DNA of 64,000 bases from Rhizobacter sp. Root404 (GTDB lineage Bacteria > Pseudomonadota > Gammaproteobacteria > Burkholderiales > Burkholderiaceae_C): contig NZ_LMDS01000004.1 of the NCBI RefSeq assembly GCF_001425865.1, forward strand, positions 931,586 to 995,585. The letters run 5' to 3'. How positions within the stretch are numbered: position 1 is the first letter of the stretch; each line of letters begins with the position of its first letter. This document shows positions 48,731 through 58,574 of the stretch, piece by piece. A program made the position numbers and the translations under genes. The notes under the pieces are model-generated. The model was given only the letters and a program-made list of their open reading frames with translations, did not search any database and had not been told where the DNA came from.

Positions 48731-50281
48731 CTACGCGGCCAGTGCGAGCTGCAATGGCTCCCTGGCGCGGAACGCCCACTTCGGGCCGAGCCGGAGCGCC
48801 TCCAGCGTCATCGAGGTCGCGTTGGCGAAGAACATCGCCTCATCCAGCCCGTGGCGCTCGAACGCGCGGCGCTGGCGCAGCGAGCGGCGCCTCAGGTCGC
48901 CCTCGAACGCCTGCGCATCGCGGCTGGCCTGGCCGAAGAACGACGCGGCGCTGCGCGCAGCCTCCATCGCGGCGTCGCCGAGCGCGGGAATCGCGCGCGG
49001 CGCGGACAGGCGAATCTGCGCGATGAACGGGTTCTTGCCGACCACCAGGCCCCACGGCCGCAGGCCGTCGGCCGGATCGACGCACAGTGCCTCGAGCTTG
49101 GTCAGGCCGAAGCGGCGCGCGAGCTGCATGCGCACCGCGAGCCACGGGTCGTCGCGGCGGACCAGCGCGATCGCCGCGTCGGCCTGTGCATCGTCCCCTT
49201 CGAGCGGCAGCACCAGCGACTGCAGCAGGCCGACGGCATGCGCGTCCTGCGCGGCGGCGGCGCGATGCAGCCACTCGATCGCCTGCTCCGAATCCTCCAG
49301 CGTGTCGGCGACGCGCAGCATCAGCGCGCCGAGCTTGCGCTGCGCTTCCCCCTGGCCGCCGAACGCGGCCTTCTCGAGGCAGAAGCGCGCCATCTGCGGG
49401 TTCGCGACCGACAGGCTGTGGTCGCCGTGCATGCGGTACAGGTGCAGCCACGCGGCCTCGACGCCCGCATCGGCGGCCCGCAGCAGCAGCGCGACGCCCT
49501 TGCGCATGTTCGGGCCGGCCGCGAGCGTGGCCGGTTCGAGCACGCCGCACGGGATGCCGCACAGTGCCCGGCCCAGCGCGTATGCGGCGTCGCGGTCGCC
49601 GCGGCTGGTGCGGTGATCGAGCGCGGCCTCGATCGCGGCGGCCTCGATGCCGAGGATGGGATGCGCGGACTGCTCGGCCAGCCGCACCGCGGCCGCGACC
49701 AGCTCCGCGAGCTCGGGCGTCGTCGTGGGCGTCAGTGCCAGTGCCGTGCGCAGGCTGGCGGCCAGGCGCGGGAGGTCGCGCTCGGCCAAGGCCTGTTGCG
49801 CAGCGATGGTCGCGACCAGTGCGCCCTTCAGGTCGCCCGACTCGGTCAGCGTGGCAAGGAACGCGGTCATCGGGTCGTCGGCGTCGGGCTGGCGCAGCGC
49901 CGCGATCGCGCGCACCGCGGCCTCGTGGCCCGCGGCACCGGCGCGATCGAGCCAGCGCGCGCCCTCGTCGAGGCGGCCGTGGCGCACGCACAGCCAGACG
50001 CCCAGCTTGACCTGTGCCGGCGCGCTGCCGGCGGCGGCCGCCTGCGCCAGCGCGCCTTCCTGCCGCAGCTGCAGCAGGTCTTCCAGCGCGAGGCTCTCGG
50101 CAACGATGCGCGCCGCCTGCGGCAGGTCGCGCACCGCAGGGTGGTTCAGGTAATCCAGCCCCGTCGCGATGTGCTGCGCGAAGCCGTCGGTGCCGAGCAG
50201 GTAGCGGCGCCCCGCTTCGCAGCGGGCAGCGGGGTCGCCCTGGCGGGCGAGGGCGAGCAACTGGATGTCTTGGCGGCGCAT
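48731..50281 (-). CDS. SEL1/TPR-like repeat protein
   Basis: A 516-residue soluble protein made mostly of Ala/Leu-rich helical repeats of SEL1 type (AAGSAPAQVKLGVWLCVRHGR, AAWLHLYRMHGDHSLSV, AAFGGQGEAQRKLGALML). These form a solenoid for protein-protein contacts. No enzymatic motif or signal peptide is visible. The start at 50281 (MRRQDIQLLALARQGD) is the first with repeat-like coding sequence. Upstream in-frame sequence crosses the porin terminator and is not coding. Function is unknown. Confidence 0.85.
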   Translation of the reverse strand: MRRQDIQLLALARQGDPAARCEAGRRYLLGTDGFAQHIATGLDYLNHPAVRDLPQAARIVAESLALEDLLQLRQEGALAQAAAAGSAPAQVKLGVWLCVRHGRLDEGARWLDRAGAAGHEAAVRAIAALRQPDADDPMTAFLATLTESGDLKGALVATIAAQQALAERDLPRLAASLRTALALTPTTTPELAELVAAAVRLAEQSAHPILGIEAAAIEAALDHRTSRGDRDAAYALGRALCGIPCGVLEPATLAAGPNMRKGVALLLRAADAGVEAAWLHLYRMHGDHSLSVANPQMARFCLEKAAFGGQGEAQRKLGALMLRVADTLEDSEQAIEWLHRAAAAQDAHAVGLLQSLVLPLEGDDAQADAAIALVRRDDPWLAVRMQLARRFGLTKLEALCVDPADGLRPWGLVVGKNPFIAQIRLSAPRAIPALGDAAMEAARSAASFFGQASRDAQAFEGDLRRRSLRQRRAFERHGLDEAMFFANATSMTLEALRLGPKWAFRAREPLQLALAA

Positions 50282-50390
50282 GGCGGTCCTCGATGGGGAT
50301 GCCAAGACGATAGAAATCGGGCGCTGTCCCGAAGATGGCGGGCGGATTACAGTTTCGTAATGAACACTACTTAAATATGTCAAGCACGTG

Positions 50391-50423
50391 AAAAGGGCCG
50401 CACGCCCTGCGGCATGCGGCCCT
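50391..50423 (-). terminator. Rho-independent terminator of the porin gene
   Basis: A perfect nine-base-pair stem (agggccgca / tgcggccct, arms 50394-50402 and 50415-50423) with a 12-base loop. On the minus strand it is followed by TTTT. It lies 43 bases beyond the porin stop and is the clearest intrinsic terminator in the window. Confidence 0.85.
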
Positions 50424-50465
50424 CGAGTTCGATCGCCCGGCAGGCCGGGCGACGAGATCGTCGGA

Positions 50466-51497
50466 TCAGAACGAGTGGCGGACGCCAACTTCCGCGCCGG
50501 TCGACTTCTGGCCGCCGGCCAGTGCCAGGGCCGAGTTCACGTTGAACGTGGCAGCGCCCTTGTTCTTCACGTACGCGGCGGTGCCGTACACGGCGGTGCG
50601 CTTGGACAGGTTGTAGATGTAGCCGACCGCGAACTGGTTCGCGTCGTTCGCATCGACATTGGTGCCCAGGGCGGTCGTGCCCGAGGCGTTGGCGTGCGTG
50701 AACGACGCCTTCAGCTGGCCCAGGCCGATCGGAGCGATCGCACCGAGGCTGTAGGTCGCGAGCTTCTGGTTCGCGAACTTGTTCTGGGTGTAGTAGCCCA
50801 TCAGCTTCACGATGCCGAGGTCGTACGACGCGCCGACATCGGCGACCTTGAACTTGTCCTCGCCGAACAGCGGCGCGACCGTGGTCTGGCCGTAGGCGAC
50901 CGACACGTCGAGCGGACCCGCGGCGTAGCCGACGCGACCGCCGAAGTACTTCTTGCCGGCCGTGCCCTCGCCCGCGGCGACCGCGAAGCGACCGTACACG
51001 CCGCCGATGTTGCTCGGCAGCAGGTACATGATCTGGTTGTCGGCCCGGGTGCCGGTGTCGCGCGCGGTGCCCAGGCTCGAATCGAACTTGCCCGACGCGG
51101 CGACGCCGTTGTCGCCGAACGCGTCGTAGTCGCTGTAGCCGGTGTAGGTCGGCGTGAAGTCGCGGCCGAGACGGATTTCACCGAAGTTGCCCATCAGGCT
51201 GACGGTCGAACGGCGGTTCCAGAACCGGCCGGCGCTGTCGCCCGCAGTGCCGCTGTCGGCGTTGAGGCCTGACTCGATCCAGAAGCCGGCCTTTAGGCCG
51301 TCGCCCAGGTCCTCGACGCCACGCAGGCCGATGCGGCTCGTGTTGATGCCGCCGCTGACCAGCGACTTCAGCTTCAGGTCGCCGTTCTTGGTGTAGCGGG
51401 CGGCTTCGTCGATGATGCCGAACAAGGTGACCGACGACTGCGCGTAGGCGCCACCCGAGATGGCAGCGAACACTGCCAGGACTGCAAATTTCTTCAT
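50466..51497 (-). CDS. Gram-negative porin (Burkholderiales type)
   Basis: A 343-residue outer-membrane trimeric porin of the OmpC/Bordetella-Burkholderia family. The signal peptide is at residues 1-20 (MKKFAVLAVFAAISGGAYA). The mature start is SSVTLFGIIDEAARYTKN, with constriction-loop-type GFWIESGLNADSGTAGDSAG. The C-terminal strand ends in Phe (VGVRHSF), the outer-membrane insertion signal. An intrinsic terminator follows. The upstream gap of 222 bases to ureE should hold its promoter, but no obvious box was found. It lies inside the urease region but is not urea-specific by sequence. Confidence 0.95.
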   Translation of the reverse strand: MKKFAVLAVFAAISGGAYAQSSVTLFGIIDEAARYTKNGDLKLKSLVSGGINTSRIGLRGVEDLGDGLKAGFWIESGLNADSGTAGDSAGRFWNRRSTVSLMGNFGEIRLGRDFTPTYTGYSDYDAFGDNGVAASGKFDSSLGTARDTGTRADNQIMYLLPSNIGGVYGRFAVAAGEGTAGKKYFGGRVGYAAGPLDVSVAYGQTTVAPLFGEDKFKVADVGASYDLGIVKLMGYYTQNKFANQKLATYSLGAIAPIGLGQLKASFTHANASGTTALGTNVDANDANQFAVGYIYNLSKRTAVYGTAAYVKNKGAATFNVNSALALAGGQKSTGAEVGVRHSF

Positions 51498-51719
51498 GCT
51501 CTTCCTTTGATTGGTGTTTCGGACATGTCCATGTCCCATGCCACGAGAGCGAGGACATGAAGAAGCTTAGGAAGCGGGCGCACCGCGAGCACGTGTGCTG
51601 CGCGAACCGCCCAGGGGATGCTCGCGCCACCCCCCGCAAACAGGAACGATGCGTTCCGTGACCGCCACAGGACGCCGCTGTCACACTAGCGGCTGTCCGG
51701 AACTCGAACGCTGAATCCC

Positions 51720-52316
51720 ATGCTCCACATCAACAAGATCCTGGCCGGCGGCCGCGGCCTGGCACCGGTGCTGGTCAAGCGCGCCGCCAGCGTCGCGCTC
51801 GACTGGGACGTGCGCCAGAAAAGCCGCTTCGACGCGACCGATTCGCAAGGCCGTGCGCTCGGCGTGTTCCTGCCGCGCGGCACGGTGGTGCGGGGCGGCG
51901 ACGTGCTGGTCGCCGAAGACGGCTCAATGGTCGTCGTCACCGCGGCGCCGCAGCCGGTGATGGTGGTGTACGCGTGCACCGAGCACGGGTCGCCGTTCGA
52001 CCTGCTGCGCGCCGCGTACCACCTCGGTAACCGCCACGTGCAGCTCGAACTGAAGCCCGATCACCTGAAGCTCGAACCCGATCACGTGCTCGCCGACATG
52101 CTGCGCCAGATGCACCTGATCGTGCGCGACGCGAACGAGGCGTTCGAACCGGAGGGCGGTGCGTACGCGGCGGGTGGGCATGCGCAGGGGCACGAGGGTC
52201 ACGGCCACGATCACGGTCATGATCACGCGCATGGCCACGCGCACGCGCCGGCTGCCGCGGCAGCGCCGAAGCCGCACGTTCACGGCCCCGATTGCGACCA
52301 TGGTCACCGGCACTGA
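51720..52316 (+). CDS. ureE: Urease accessory protein UreE, nickel chaperone
   Basis: A 198-residue UreE that hands nickel to UreG. The peptide-binding N-domain begins [20 protein letters not shown]. The metal-binding domain has the conserved [13 protein letters not shown] histidine. A long C-terminal tail (about 155-198) is strongly His-rich ([20 protein letters not shown] and further [11 protein letters not shown]), a nickel store seen in some UreE proteins. It is eight bases before ureF and about 10 kb from ureC. Confidence 0.96.
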   Translation: MLHINKILAGGRGLAPVLVKRAASVALDWDVRQKSRFDATDSQGRALGVFLPRGTVVRGGDVLVAEDGSMVVVTAAPQPVMVVYACTEHGSPFDLLRAAYHLGNRHVQLELKPDHLKLEPDHVLADMLRQMHLIVRDANEAFEPEGGAYAAGGHAQGHEGHGHDHGHDHAHGHAHAPAAAAAPKPHVHGPDCDHGHRH

Positions 52317-52323
52317 CCGGCCG

Positions 52324-53049
52324 ATGCCCCGCCTTCGCCGAACCGCTGCGCGCCCCGCGCCGTCTGCCTCAGCCCACGCGCTGCTGCAGCTGATGTGGCT
52401 GGCCTCGCCGGCCCTGCCGGTCGGCGGTTTCAGTTATTCCGAGGCGCTCGAGGCGGCGGTCGACGCCGGCCTCGTCACCGGCGAGGCGCAGGCCGGCGCG
52501 TGGCTGCGCGACCAGTTGCAGTTGAACCTGGCGCGCAGCGACATCGCGGTCGTCGCGAAGGCCTTCAAGGCCTGGGCGCGTGGCGACATCGCGCACGTCG
52601 TCGAGCTGAACACGTGGGTCACCACGACCCGTGAGACCGCGGAACTGCGCCAGCAGACCGAGCAGATGGGCCGCTCGATGGTCGAGTGGCTGAAGAACCG
52701 CGGCGCTGCCGAGGACGACCGTGTCGCGCAACTGAGGGCGCTCGCACCCGCGCCGACCTGGCCGGTCGCTTTCGCGCTGGCCGCGCAACAGACTGGCGCA
52801 CCGCTGCGCGAGGCGCTGCTGAGCTTCGCGTTCGGCTGGGCCGAGAACATGGTGCAGGCTGCCTTGAAAGCCGTGCCACTCGGCCAGAGCGCCGGCCAGC
52901 GCATCCTGGCCACGCTGGTCGACGCGATTCCCGGCGCCGTCGACCGCGCCACAGCGCTGCTGGACAGCGAGCGCCAGGCGTTCACGCCGATGCTGGCGAT
53001 CCTGTCGGCGCAGCACGAGATGCAGTATTCGCGACTGTTTCGGTCCTGA
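52324..53049 (+). CDS. ureF: Urease accessory protein UreF
   Basis: A 241-residue all-helical UreF that bridges UreD and UreG in the activation complex. It has [21 protein letters not shown], the family hallmark, and YSRLFRS at the C-terminus, needed for UreG contacts in studied homologues. The N-terminal 20 residues are Arg/Pro-rich, and the ATG at 52324 was chosen by spacing to ureE. It is followed 16 bases later by a CYTH gene that separates it from ureG. Confidence 0.95.
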   Translation: MPRLRRTAARPAPSASAHALLQLMWLASPALPVGGFSYSEALEAAVDAGLVTGEAQAGAWLRDQLQLNLARSDIAVVAKAFKAWARGDIAHVVELNTWVTTTRETAELRQQTEQMGRSMVEWLKNRGAAEDDRVAQLRALAPAPTWPVAFALAAQQTGAPLREALLSFAFGWAENMVQAALKAVPLGQSAGQRILATLVDAIPGAVDRATALLDSERQAFTPMLAILSAQHEMQYSRLFRS

Positions 53050-53065
53050 CCCACCGCACGACAAG

Positions 53066-53587
53066 ATGGCCCGGAACGTCGAGATCAAGGCCCGCATCGA
53101 CAGCGTCGAGGCGGTGCTGCCGCGCGCGCGCGCGCTCGCCGACGGCCCGCCCGAGCCGATCGTGCAGGACGACACGTTCTTCACCTGCACGACCGGCCGA
53201 CTCAAGCTGCGCGTGTTCGCCGACGGGCGAGGCGAGCTGATCGCGTACGAGCGGCCGGACACGACCGGCCCGAAGACTTCCGACTACGCGATCACGCCGG
53301 TGGCAGACCCCGACGCGTTGCGCGCCACCCTCGCGCGCGCGCTCGGGATCGGCGGCCGGGTCGTCAAGCAGCGCACGTTGCTGCTGGTGGGCCGCACGAG
53401 AGTTCACCTCGACCGGGTCGACTGGCTCGGCGATTTCCTCGAACTCGAAGTCGTGCTGCGCGACGGCGAGAACGCGGAGGACGGCGTCGCCGTCGCGCAC
53501 GACCTGCTGCACCGGCTGCAGATCGACCCGGGCCGGCTGGTGTCGGGCGCGTATGTCGACCTGCTTGACGCGGCTGGGACGAGTTAG
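53066..53587 (+). CDS. CYTH-domain protein (CyaB/thiamine triphosphatase-like)
   Basis: A 173-residue CYTH protein with the triphosphate-tunnel N-terminus MARNVEIKARIDSVE. The usual ExExK reads NVEIK here. Downstream are basic and acidic strands LKLRVFADGRGELIAYER and VHLDRVDWLGDFLELEVVL. Relatives are class IV adenylate cyclases or triphosphatases, and the Asn in place of the first Glu is common among bacterial members of unknown activity. It sits between ureF and ureG on the same strand, probably as a passenger. Confidence 0.88.
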   Translation: MARNVEIKARIDSVEAVLPRARALADGPPEPIVQDDTFFTCTTGRLKLRVFADGRGELIAYERPDTTGPKTSDYAITPVADPDALRATLARALGIGGRVVKQRTLLLVGRTRVHLDRVDWLGDFLELEVVLRDGENAEDGVAVAHDLLHRLQIDPGRLVSGAYVDLLDAAGTS

Positions 53588-53689
53588 CGTCCCGTACTTG
53601 ACCGAATCGGATCAGGTCGAAGAAGACCCGGCCGGCAGCGGCGTCGAACTCCACTTCGCGGGTGACATCGCGCCACCATAATCGACCGC

Positions 53690-54355
53690 ATGAACTCCCC
53701 CGCCCTGCACCACATCGCGAACCGCACCCGCCGCCTGCCCCCATTGCGCGTCGGCGTCGGCGGTCCGGTCGGCTCGGGCAAGACCACGCTGGTCGAGATG
53801 TTGTGCAAGGCGATGCGCGACACCTACGATCTGGTCGTCGTCACCAACGACATCTACACCAAGGAGGACCAGCGCCTCCTCACGGTGGCCGGCGCGCTCG
53901 AGGCCGAGCGGATCATGGGGGTCGAGACCGGCGGCTGCCCGCACACCGCGATCCGCGAGGACGCCTCGATCAACCTCGAGGCGGTCGATCGCATGCTCGA
54001 GAAGTTCCCCGACGCCGACATCGTCTTCATCGAGAGCGGCGGCGACAACCTGGCCGCTACGTTCAGCCCCGAGCTGAGCGACCTGACGATCTACGTGATC
54101 GACGTCGCGGCCGGCGAGAAGATCCCGCGCAAGGGCGGTCCGGGCATCACCAAGAGCGACCTGTTCGTGATCAACAAGACCGACCTGGCCCCCTACGTCG
54201 GCGCCAACCTCGACGTGATGGCGGCCGACACGCAGCGCATGCGCGGTGCCCGGCCGTTCGTGATGAGCAACCTGAAGACGAACACCGGCCTGGCCGAGGT
54301 CGTGCGCTTCATCGAGACCAAGGGCATGCTGCGGCCCGCCGCCGAAACCGCCTGA
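53690..54355 (+). CDS. ureG: Urease accessory GTPase UreG
   Basis: A 221-residue SIMIBI GTPase that powers nickel insertion into urease. It has P-loop [10 protein letters not shown], the metal-binding CPH in [18 protein letters not shown], the [15 protein letters not shown] switch, and the guanine specificity motif NKTD. No His-rich N-terminal extension is present; nickel storage seems to rest on UreE. It is separated from ureF by the CYTH gene and a 102-base gap. It is the last urease gene in the window. Confidence 0.97.
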   Translation: MNSPALHHIANRTRRLPPLRVGVGGPVGSGKTTLVEMLCKAMRDTYDLVVVTNDIYTKEDQRLLTVAGALEAERIMGVETGGCPHTAIREDASINLEAVDRMLEKFPDADIVFIESGGDNLAATFSPELSDLTIYVIDVAAGEKIPRKGGPGITKSDLFVINKTDLAPYVGANLDVMAADTQRMRGARPFVMSNLKTNTGLAEVVRFIETKGMLRPAAETA

Positions 54356-54479
54356 TCCGTTCACCCGTCCGAGCCGCGTTCGGGCGAACTGGGGGCCAAA
54401 AGGGCTGCAGTTGCGGTCATCGCGGGGGCGCCATCGCGGGCACAGTCAGGCGAATCATTGCCTTCGATTGCGCCAGATC

Positions 54480-55103
54480 ATGCCGACCTCCCCGTTCCGA
54501 TGGTATCGGGCCGCGCCCGCCGCCGCAGCGCTGTGCCTGTTCACGACCGCCGCGCAAGCCGGCCCGCTCACCGTGACCGTGACCGGCAGCAACGGCAAGC
54601 CGCTCGCCTCGGCGATCGTGACGGTGGTCGTCAAGGGCACGCGGACCGCCGCAGCGCCGGGGACGATGGTGCAGATCGCGCAGCGCGAACGCCAATTCCA
54701 GCCGCAGCTGATCGTCTTCCAAACTGGTACCGCGGTGCAGTTCCCGAACTTCGACACGGTGCGCCATCACGTCTATTCGTTCTCGCCGATCCAGAAATTC
54801 GAGCTGAAGCTGTATGCCGGCACGCCGGCCGCGCCGGTCGTGTTCGACAAGCCCGGGATCGCCACCCTGGGCTGCAACATCCACGACCGCATGAGCGCGT
54901 GGGTCGTGGTCGTGGACACGCCGTACTTCGCGAAGACCGACGCCACGGGCGCCGCCCAGATCGAGCTGCCGCCCGGCGAACACCGCCTGCGCGCCTGGCA
55001 CCCCGGGCTCACCGAGTTCGGCACCTGGGTCGAGCAGGCCGTGCACGTCGGCAGCGGCGCCGAGCGCGCGACGATCGCCGTGCCGGTGGAAAGCAGTGTC
55101 TGA
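54480..55103 (+). CDS. Cupredoxin-like periplasmic protein (methylamine-utilisation type)
   Basis: A 207-residue exported protein. It has a signal peptide (about 1-28, ALCLFTTAAQAG), then a carboxypeptidase-regulatory or blue-copper-like beta domain. Candidate type 1 copper ligands are His in TVRHHVYSFS, and Cys, His and Met in TLGCNIHDRMSAW. Relatives are annotated as methylamine utilisation proteins or plastocyanin-like. It ends one base before the in-frame region of the GGDEF-EAL gene, whose ATG is at 55105, so the two are probably co-transcribed. Copper binding is inferred from the motif only. Confidence 0.85.
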   Translation: MPTSPFRWYRAAPAAAALCLFTTAAQAGPLTVTVTGSNGKPLASAIVTVVVKGTRTAAAPGTMVQIAQRERQFQPQLIVFQTGTAVQFPNFDTVRHHVYSFSPIQKFELKLYAGTPAAPVVFDKPGIATLGCNIHDRMSAWVVVVDTPYFAKTDATGAAQIELPPGEHRLRAWHPGLTEFGTWVEQAVHVGSGAERATIAVPVESSV

Positions 55104-55104
55104 G

Positions 55105-57519
55105 ATGCAGCAACTCGCCGCGCGCACGGCGCGCCGTCTGCTGCGACCGCTCGCGCAACGACTCGACGTGCGCATCGTCGTGCTGTTCCTGAGCCTGCTG
55201 CTGCTGGTGCAACTGGCCAGCTTCATCACGATCCGCCACACCATCGACGCGAACGCGCGTGTGCAGATCGCCGCCGAGCTGCGGACCGGCGAGAACGTGC
55301 TGCGCCGGCTGCTCGCGCAGAACGAGCAGCAGCTGACCGAGGCGGCGCGTCTGCTGGCGGCCGACTACGGTTTCCGCTCGGCGATCGCCAGCAACGACCG
55401 CGCCACGATCCTCGATGCGCTCGACAACCAGGGCCAGCGCATCGGCGCCAATGCGGCGCTGTTCACCGACGGGCAGCAGCAGTTGATCGCCTCCACCCGG
55501 CCGGACGACGCCGAGGTGATGCCGCTGGTGCGCGCCAACCTGCGGGCGGGCATGGCCGAGCCCCGCCAAAGCACCGTGCGCGTGCTCGACGGGCGGCCGT
55601 TCCAGCTCGTCACCGTGCCGGTGCGCGCGCCGCAGCTGATCGGGCACGTGTCGATGGGCTTCGCGGTGACGGGCGAACTGCTGCACGACGTGGAGGAACT
55701 GTCGACGGTGAAGATCGCGCTGCTCGCCCGGCCGCTGGACAGCGCCTGGAGCGTGCTGCCGATCGGCGAGCGCGGCGCCGTGCTTCGACCCGTGGGCGCA
55801 CTGATCCGCACCGACGCCGGACCGCAGCGCTTCGAGATCGACGGCGAGGCCACCGGCGCCAACATCGTGCCGCTGGCGCGCAATGCCACGCACGAGGTCG
55901 CCGCGGTCGTGATGCGTTCGATCGACGAGGCGGTGGCGCCCTATCGGCGCCTGCAGCTGACGCTGCTGGCGATCACGCTGGCCGGGCTGGTGGTGTTCGG
56001 TGTCGGCAGCCTGATCACGGCGCGCCGGGTCACCGGCCCGATCAAGCAGTTGTCGGCCAGCGCCGAGCGGCTCGGGGCCGGCGACTACGCGACCCCCGTC
56101 ACCGTGACCAGCCGCGACGAGGTGCACGACCTCGCGCAATCGTTCGAGGCGATGCGCATCGGCATGCAGCAGCGCGAGGCGCAGATCCGCCGGCTGGCCT
56201 ACTGGGACGAGCTGACCGGCTTGCCGAACCGGCAGCAGTTCCGCAACCTGCTCGGCGACCTGTTCGTCCGCGCCCGCGCGAGCGGCGCGCCGTGCGCGGT
56301 GCTGATGCTCGACCTCGACCGCTTCAAGCATGTCAACGACGTGCTGGGCCACGCCTTCGGCGACCGCGTGCTGCGCCAGATCGCGGTGCGGCTGTCGAGC
56401 GGCGTGCTGCGCGACGCGGACTGCGTGGCGCGGCTGTCCGGCGACGAGTTCGCCGTGTGCCTGCCCGACACCGATGCCGACACCGCCTGCACGATCGCCC
56501 GCCGCCTGCAGCAGGCGCTGGAACTGCCGCTGACGCTGGATGACCAGACCGTCGACGTCGGCGCCGGCGTCGGCATCGCGATCTACCCGGCGCACGGCGA
56601 AGACCCGGACACGCTGCTTGGCCGCGCCGAGGTCGCGATGTACGCGGCCAAGGACCGCCAGTCCGGCGTCAAGGTCTACGACCCGAGCCTGGATTCGGCG
56701 AGCCAGGAATCGCTGTCGCTGCTGAGCGAACTGCGCACCGCCGTCGACCACGACCAGCTGCGGCTGTTCCTGCAGCCCAAGGTGTCGCTCGCCAGCGGCG
56801 CGGTGCTCGGTGCCGAGGCGCTGGTGCGTTGGCAGCACCCGACGCGCGGCATGGTGGCGCCGATGCGTTTCATCCCGTTCGCCGAGCAGACCGGATTCAT
56901 CCGCGTGCTGACCGGCTGGATGATCGAGCGCTGCGCCGCGCGCAGCGGCGAGTTGCGCGCGCAGGGGCTGGACCTGAAGTTCGCGATCAACCTGTCGACC
57001 CGCGACCTGCTCGACCAGGATCTGCCCGCCAAGCTCGAGAAAATGCTGGCGCGCGACGCGATGAACCCGCGCACGCTGTGCATGGAGATCACCGAGAGCG
57101 CGATCATGGACGACCCGCAGCGCGCGCTGCAGACGCTGCAACGCCTGCACGACATGGGCCTGCGCCTGTCGATCGACGACTTCGGCACGGGCTACTCCTC
57201 GCTCGCGTACCTGAAGCGCCTGCCGTTGCACGAACTCAAGATCGACAAGAGCTTCGTGATGGCGATGGAGCACGACCGCGCCGACCTGAAGATCGTGCGC
57301 TCGACCGTCGACCTGGCCCACAACCTCGGCCTGTCGGTCGTGGCCGAGGGCGTCGAGAACGCCCAGACCTGGGCGCTGCTGCGGGCGCTCGAGTGCGACG
57401 AGGCGCAGGGCTACTACATGGCCCGGCCGATGCCGGAACTGGAATTCGCCGACTGGGTCGGGCGCTGGGAGCCGCCGCAGGCGCAGCTGCGCAGCGAGTT
57501 CGCGGCGTTCACGCGCTGA
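55105..57519 (+). CDS. Membrane GGDEF/EAL cyclic-di-GMP protein
   Basis: An 804-residue bifunctional-type protein. The first membrane helix is at about 25-45, followed by a ~240-residue periplasmic dCache-like sensor. A second helix near 285-308 (LTLLAITLAGLVVFGVGSLI) leads to HAMP. The GGDEF domain has the variant ARLSGDEFAV, with Ser in the first Gly position, which can still be active. The EAL domain has GAEALVRWQHP, DDFGTGYSS and VVAEGVEN, all consistent with phosphodiesterase activity. An upstream GTG (55096) is possible. Its neighbour is the cupredoxin-like gene, which may signal to it or be its ligand partner. Confidence 0.93.
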   Translation: MQQLAARTARRLLRPLAQRLDVRIVVLFLSLLLLVQLASFITIRHTIDANARVQIAAELRTGENVLRRLLAQNEQQLTEAARLLAADYGFRSAIASNDRATILDALDNQGQRIGANAALFTDGQQQLIASTRPDDAEVMPLVRANLRAGMAEPRQSTVRVLDGRPFQLVTVPVRAPQLIGHVSMGFAVTGELLHDVEELSTVKIALLARPLDSAWSVLPIGERGAVLRPVGALIRTDAGPQRFEIDGEATGANIVPLARNATHEVAAVVMRSIDEAVAPYRRLQLTLLAITLAGLVVFGVGSLITARRVTGPIKQLSASAERLGAGDYATPVTVTSRDEVHDLAQSFEAMRIGMQQREAQIRRLAYWDELTGLPNRQQFRNLLGDLFVRARASGAPCAVLMLDLDRFKHVNDVLGHAFGDRVLRQIAVRLSSGVLRDADCVARLSGDEFAVCLPDTDADTACTIARRLQQALELPLTLDDQTVDVGAGVGIAIYPAHGEDPDTLLGRAEVAMYAAKDRQSGVKVYDPSLDSASQESLSLLSELRTAVDHDQLRLFLQPKVSLASGAVLGAEALVRWQHPTRGMVAPMRFIPFAEQTGFIRVLTGWMIERCAARSGELRAQGLDLKFAINLSTRDLLDQDLPAKLEKMLARDAMNPRTLCMEITESAIMDDPQRALQTLQRLHDMGLRLSIDDFGTGYSSLAYLKRLPLHELKIDKSFVMAMEHDRADLKIVRSTVDLAHNLGLSVVAEGVENAQTWALLRALECDEAQGYYMARPMPELEFADWVGRWEPPQAQLRSEFAAFTR

Positions 57520-57541
57520 GCGCGGCGGCCGCGTTCTCCGG

Positions 57542-58546
57542 TCAGCGCACCGTGACGCCGCCCGGCATCGCCTTGACGGCCCCGGAGCCGATCGCGGCGC
57601 CGAACTTCTTGGCGAGCCGTTCGGCCACGTTTTCCTTCGGCGTGTAGTCGATCACCTCCTCGGCCTTGATCACGTCGCGCGCGACGTAGTCGAGGTTGCC
57701 CAGGTGGTCGATCAGCCCGTTCTTGAGCGCCTGCTCGCCGTTCCAGAACAGACCGCTGAAGGTGTCGGGGCCCTCCTTCAGCCGCGTGCCGCGCCCTTGC
57801 CGAACGACCGCGATGAACTGCTGATGGATCTGGTCGATCATCGCCTGGAGGTAGGCGCGGTGCTTGGGCTGCAGCGGCGAGAACGGGTCGCCGATGCCCT
57901 TGTTCTCGCCGGCGGTGATCAGCCGGCGCTCGACGCCCAGCTTGTCCATCAGCCCGGTCGCACCGAAGCTGTCCATCAGCACGCCGATCGAGCCGACGAT
58001 CGAGGCCTTGTCGGCATAGATCTCGTCGGCCGCGACGGCGATGTAGTACGCGCCGGACGCGCAGGTCTCCTCGACGACCGCATAGACCTTCTTGGTCGGG
58101 TGCAGCTTCTTCAGCCGGCGGATCTCGTCGTACAGGATGCCGGCCTGCACCGGGCTGCCGCCCGGCGAGTTGATGCGCAGCACGATCGCCTTGGCGCCGT
58201 CGTCCTCGAACGCGGTCTTGATGCCGGGCAGCAGGTTCTCGGCACTGGCCTCGGCGCCGGCGGCGATCTCGCCGCGCACCTCGATCAGCGCCGTGTGCGG
58301 GCCGGTCGGCGTGGCGGCGTGGTTGCGCGCCGCGAACAGCGCGTAGGCGACTGCCATCACCAGCAGCAGCCACGACAGGCGGAAGAAGTTGCGCCAGCGG
58401 CGGTCGGCCCGGCGATCGCGCAGCATGTCGCGCGCGAACTGCTCGGCGACACCGTCCCACTGACTCGAGTGGGTGGCGACGGGCGTGGCACCAACGGGTG
58501 CGGGGGCCGCGCCGAAAGGCGGCAGTTGGTCTTCTGGGGTGCTCAT
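57542..58546 (-). CDS. sppA: S49 family signal-peptide peptidase (SppA-like)
   Basis: A 334-residue short-form SppA, anchored by one N-terminal helix (about 55-75, FRLSWLLLVMAVAYALFAA). The active-site serine is in CASGAYYIAVAADEIYA and the catalytic lysine in DKASIVGSIGV. LRINSPGGSPVQAG is the oxyanion/substrate segment. It degrades signal peptides in the membrane. It is the last gene of the run rluC, HAD phosphatase, Rieske, sppA, a conserved order in Burkholderiales as far as I recall. Confidence 0.94.
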   Translation of the reverse strand: MSTPEDQLPPFGAAPAPVGATPVATHSSQWDGVAEQFARDMLRDRRADRRWRNFFRLSWLLLVMAVAYALFAARNHAATPTGPHTALIEVRGEIAAGAEASAENLLPGIKTAFEDDGAKAIVLRINSPGGSPVQAGILYDEIRRLKKLHPTKKVYAVVEETCASGAYYIAVAADEIYADKASIVGSIGVLMDSFGATGLMDKLGVERRLITAGENKGIGDPFSPLQPKHRAYLQAMIDQIHQQFIAVVRQGRGTRLKEGPDTFSGLFWNGEQALKNGLIDHLGNLDYVARDVIKAEEVIDYTPKENVAERLAKKFGAAIGSGAVKAMPGGVTVR

Positions 58547-58574
58547 GGGGGCCTTTGGGCCTCGCGCCGCAAGG

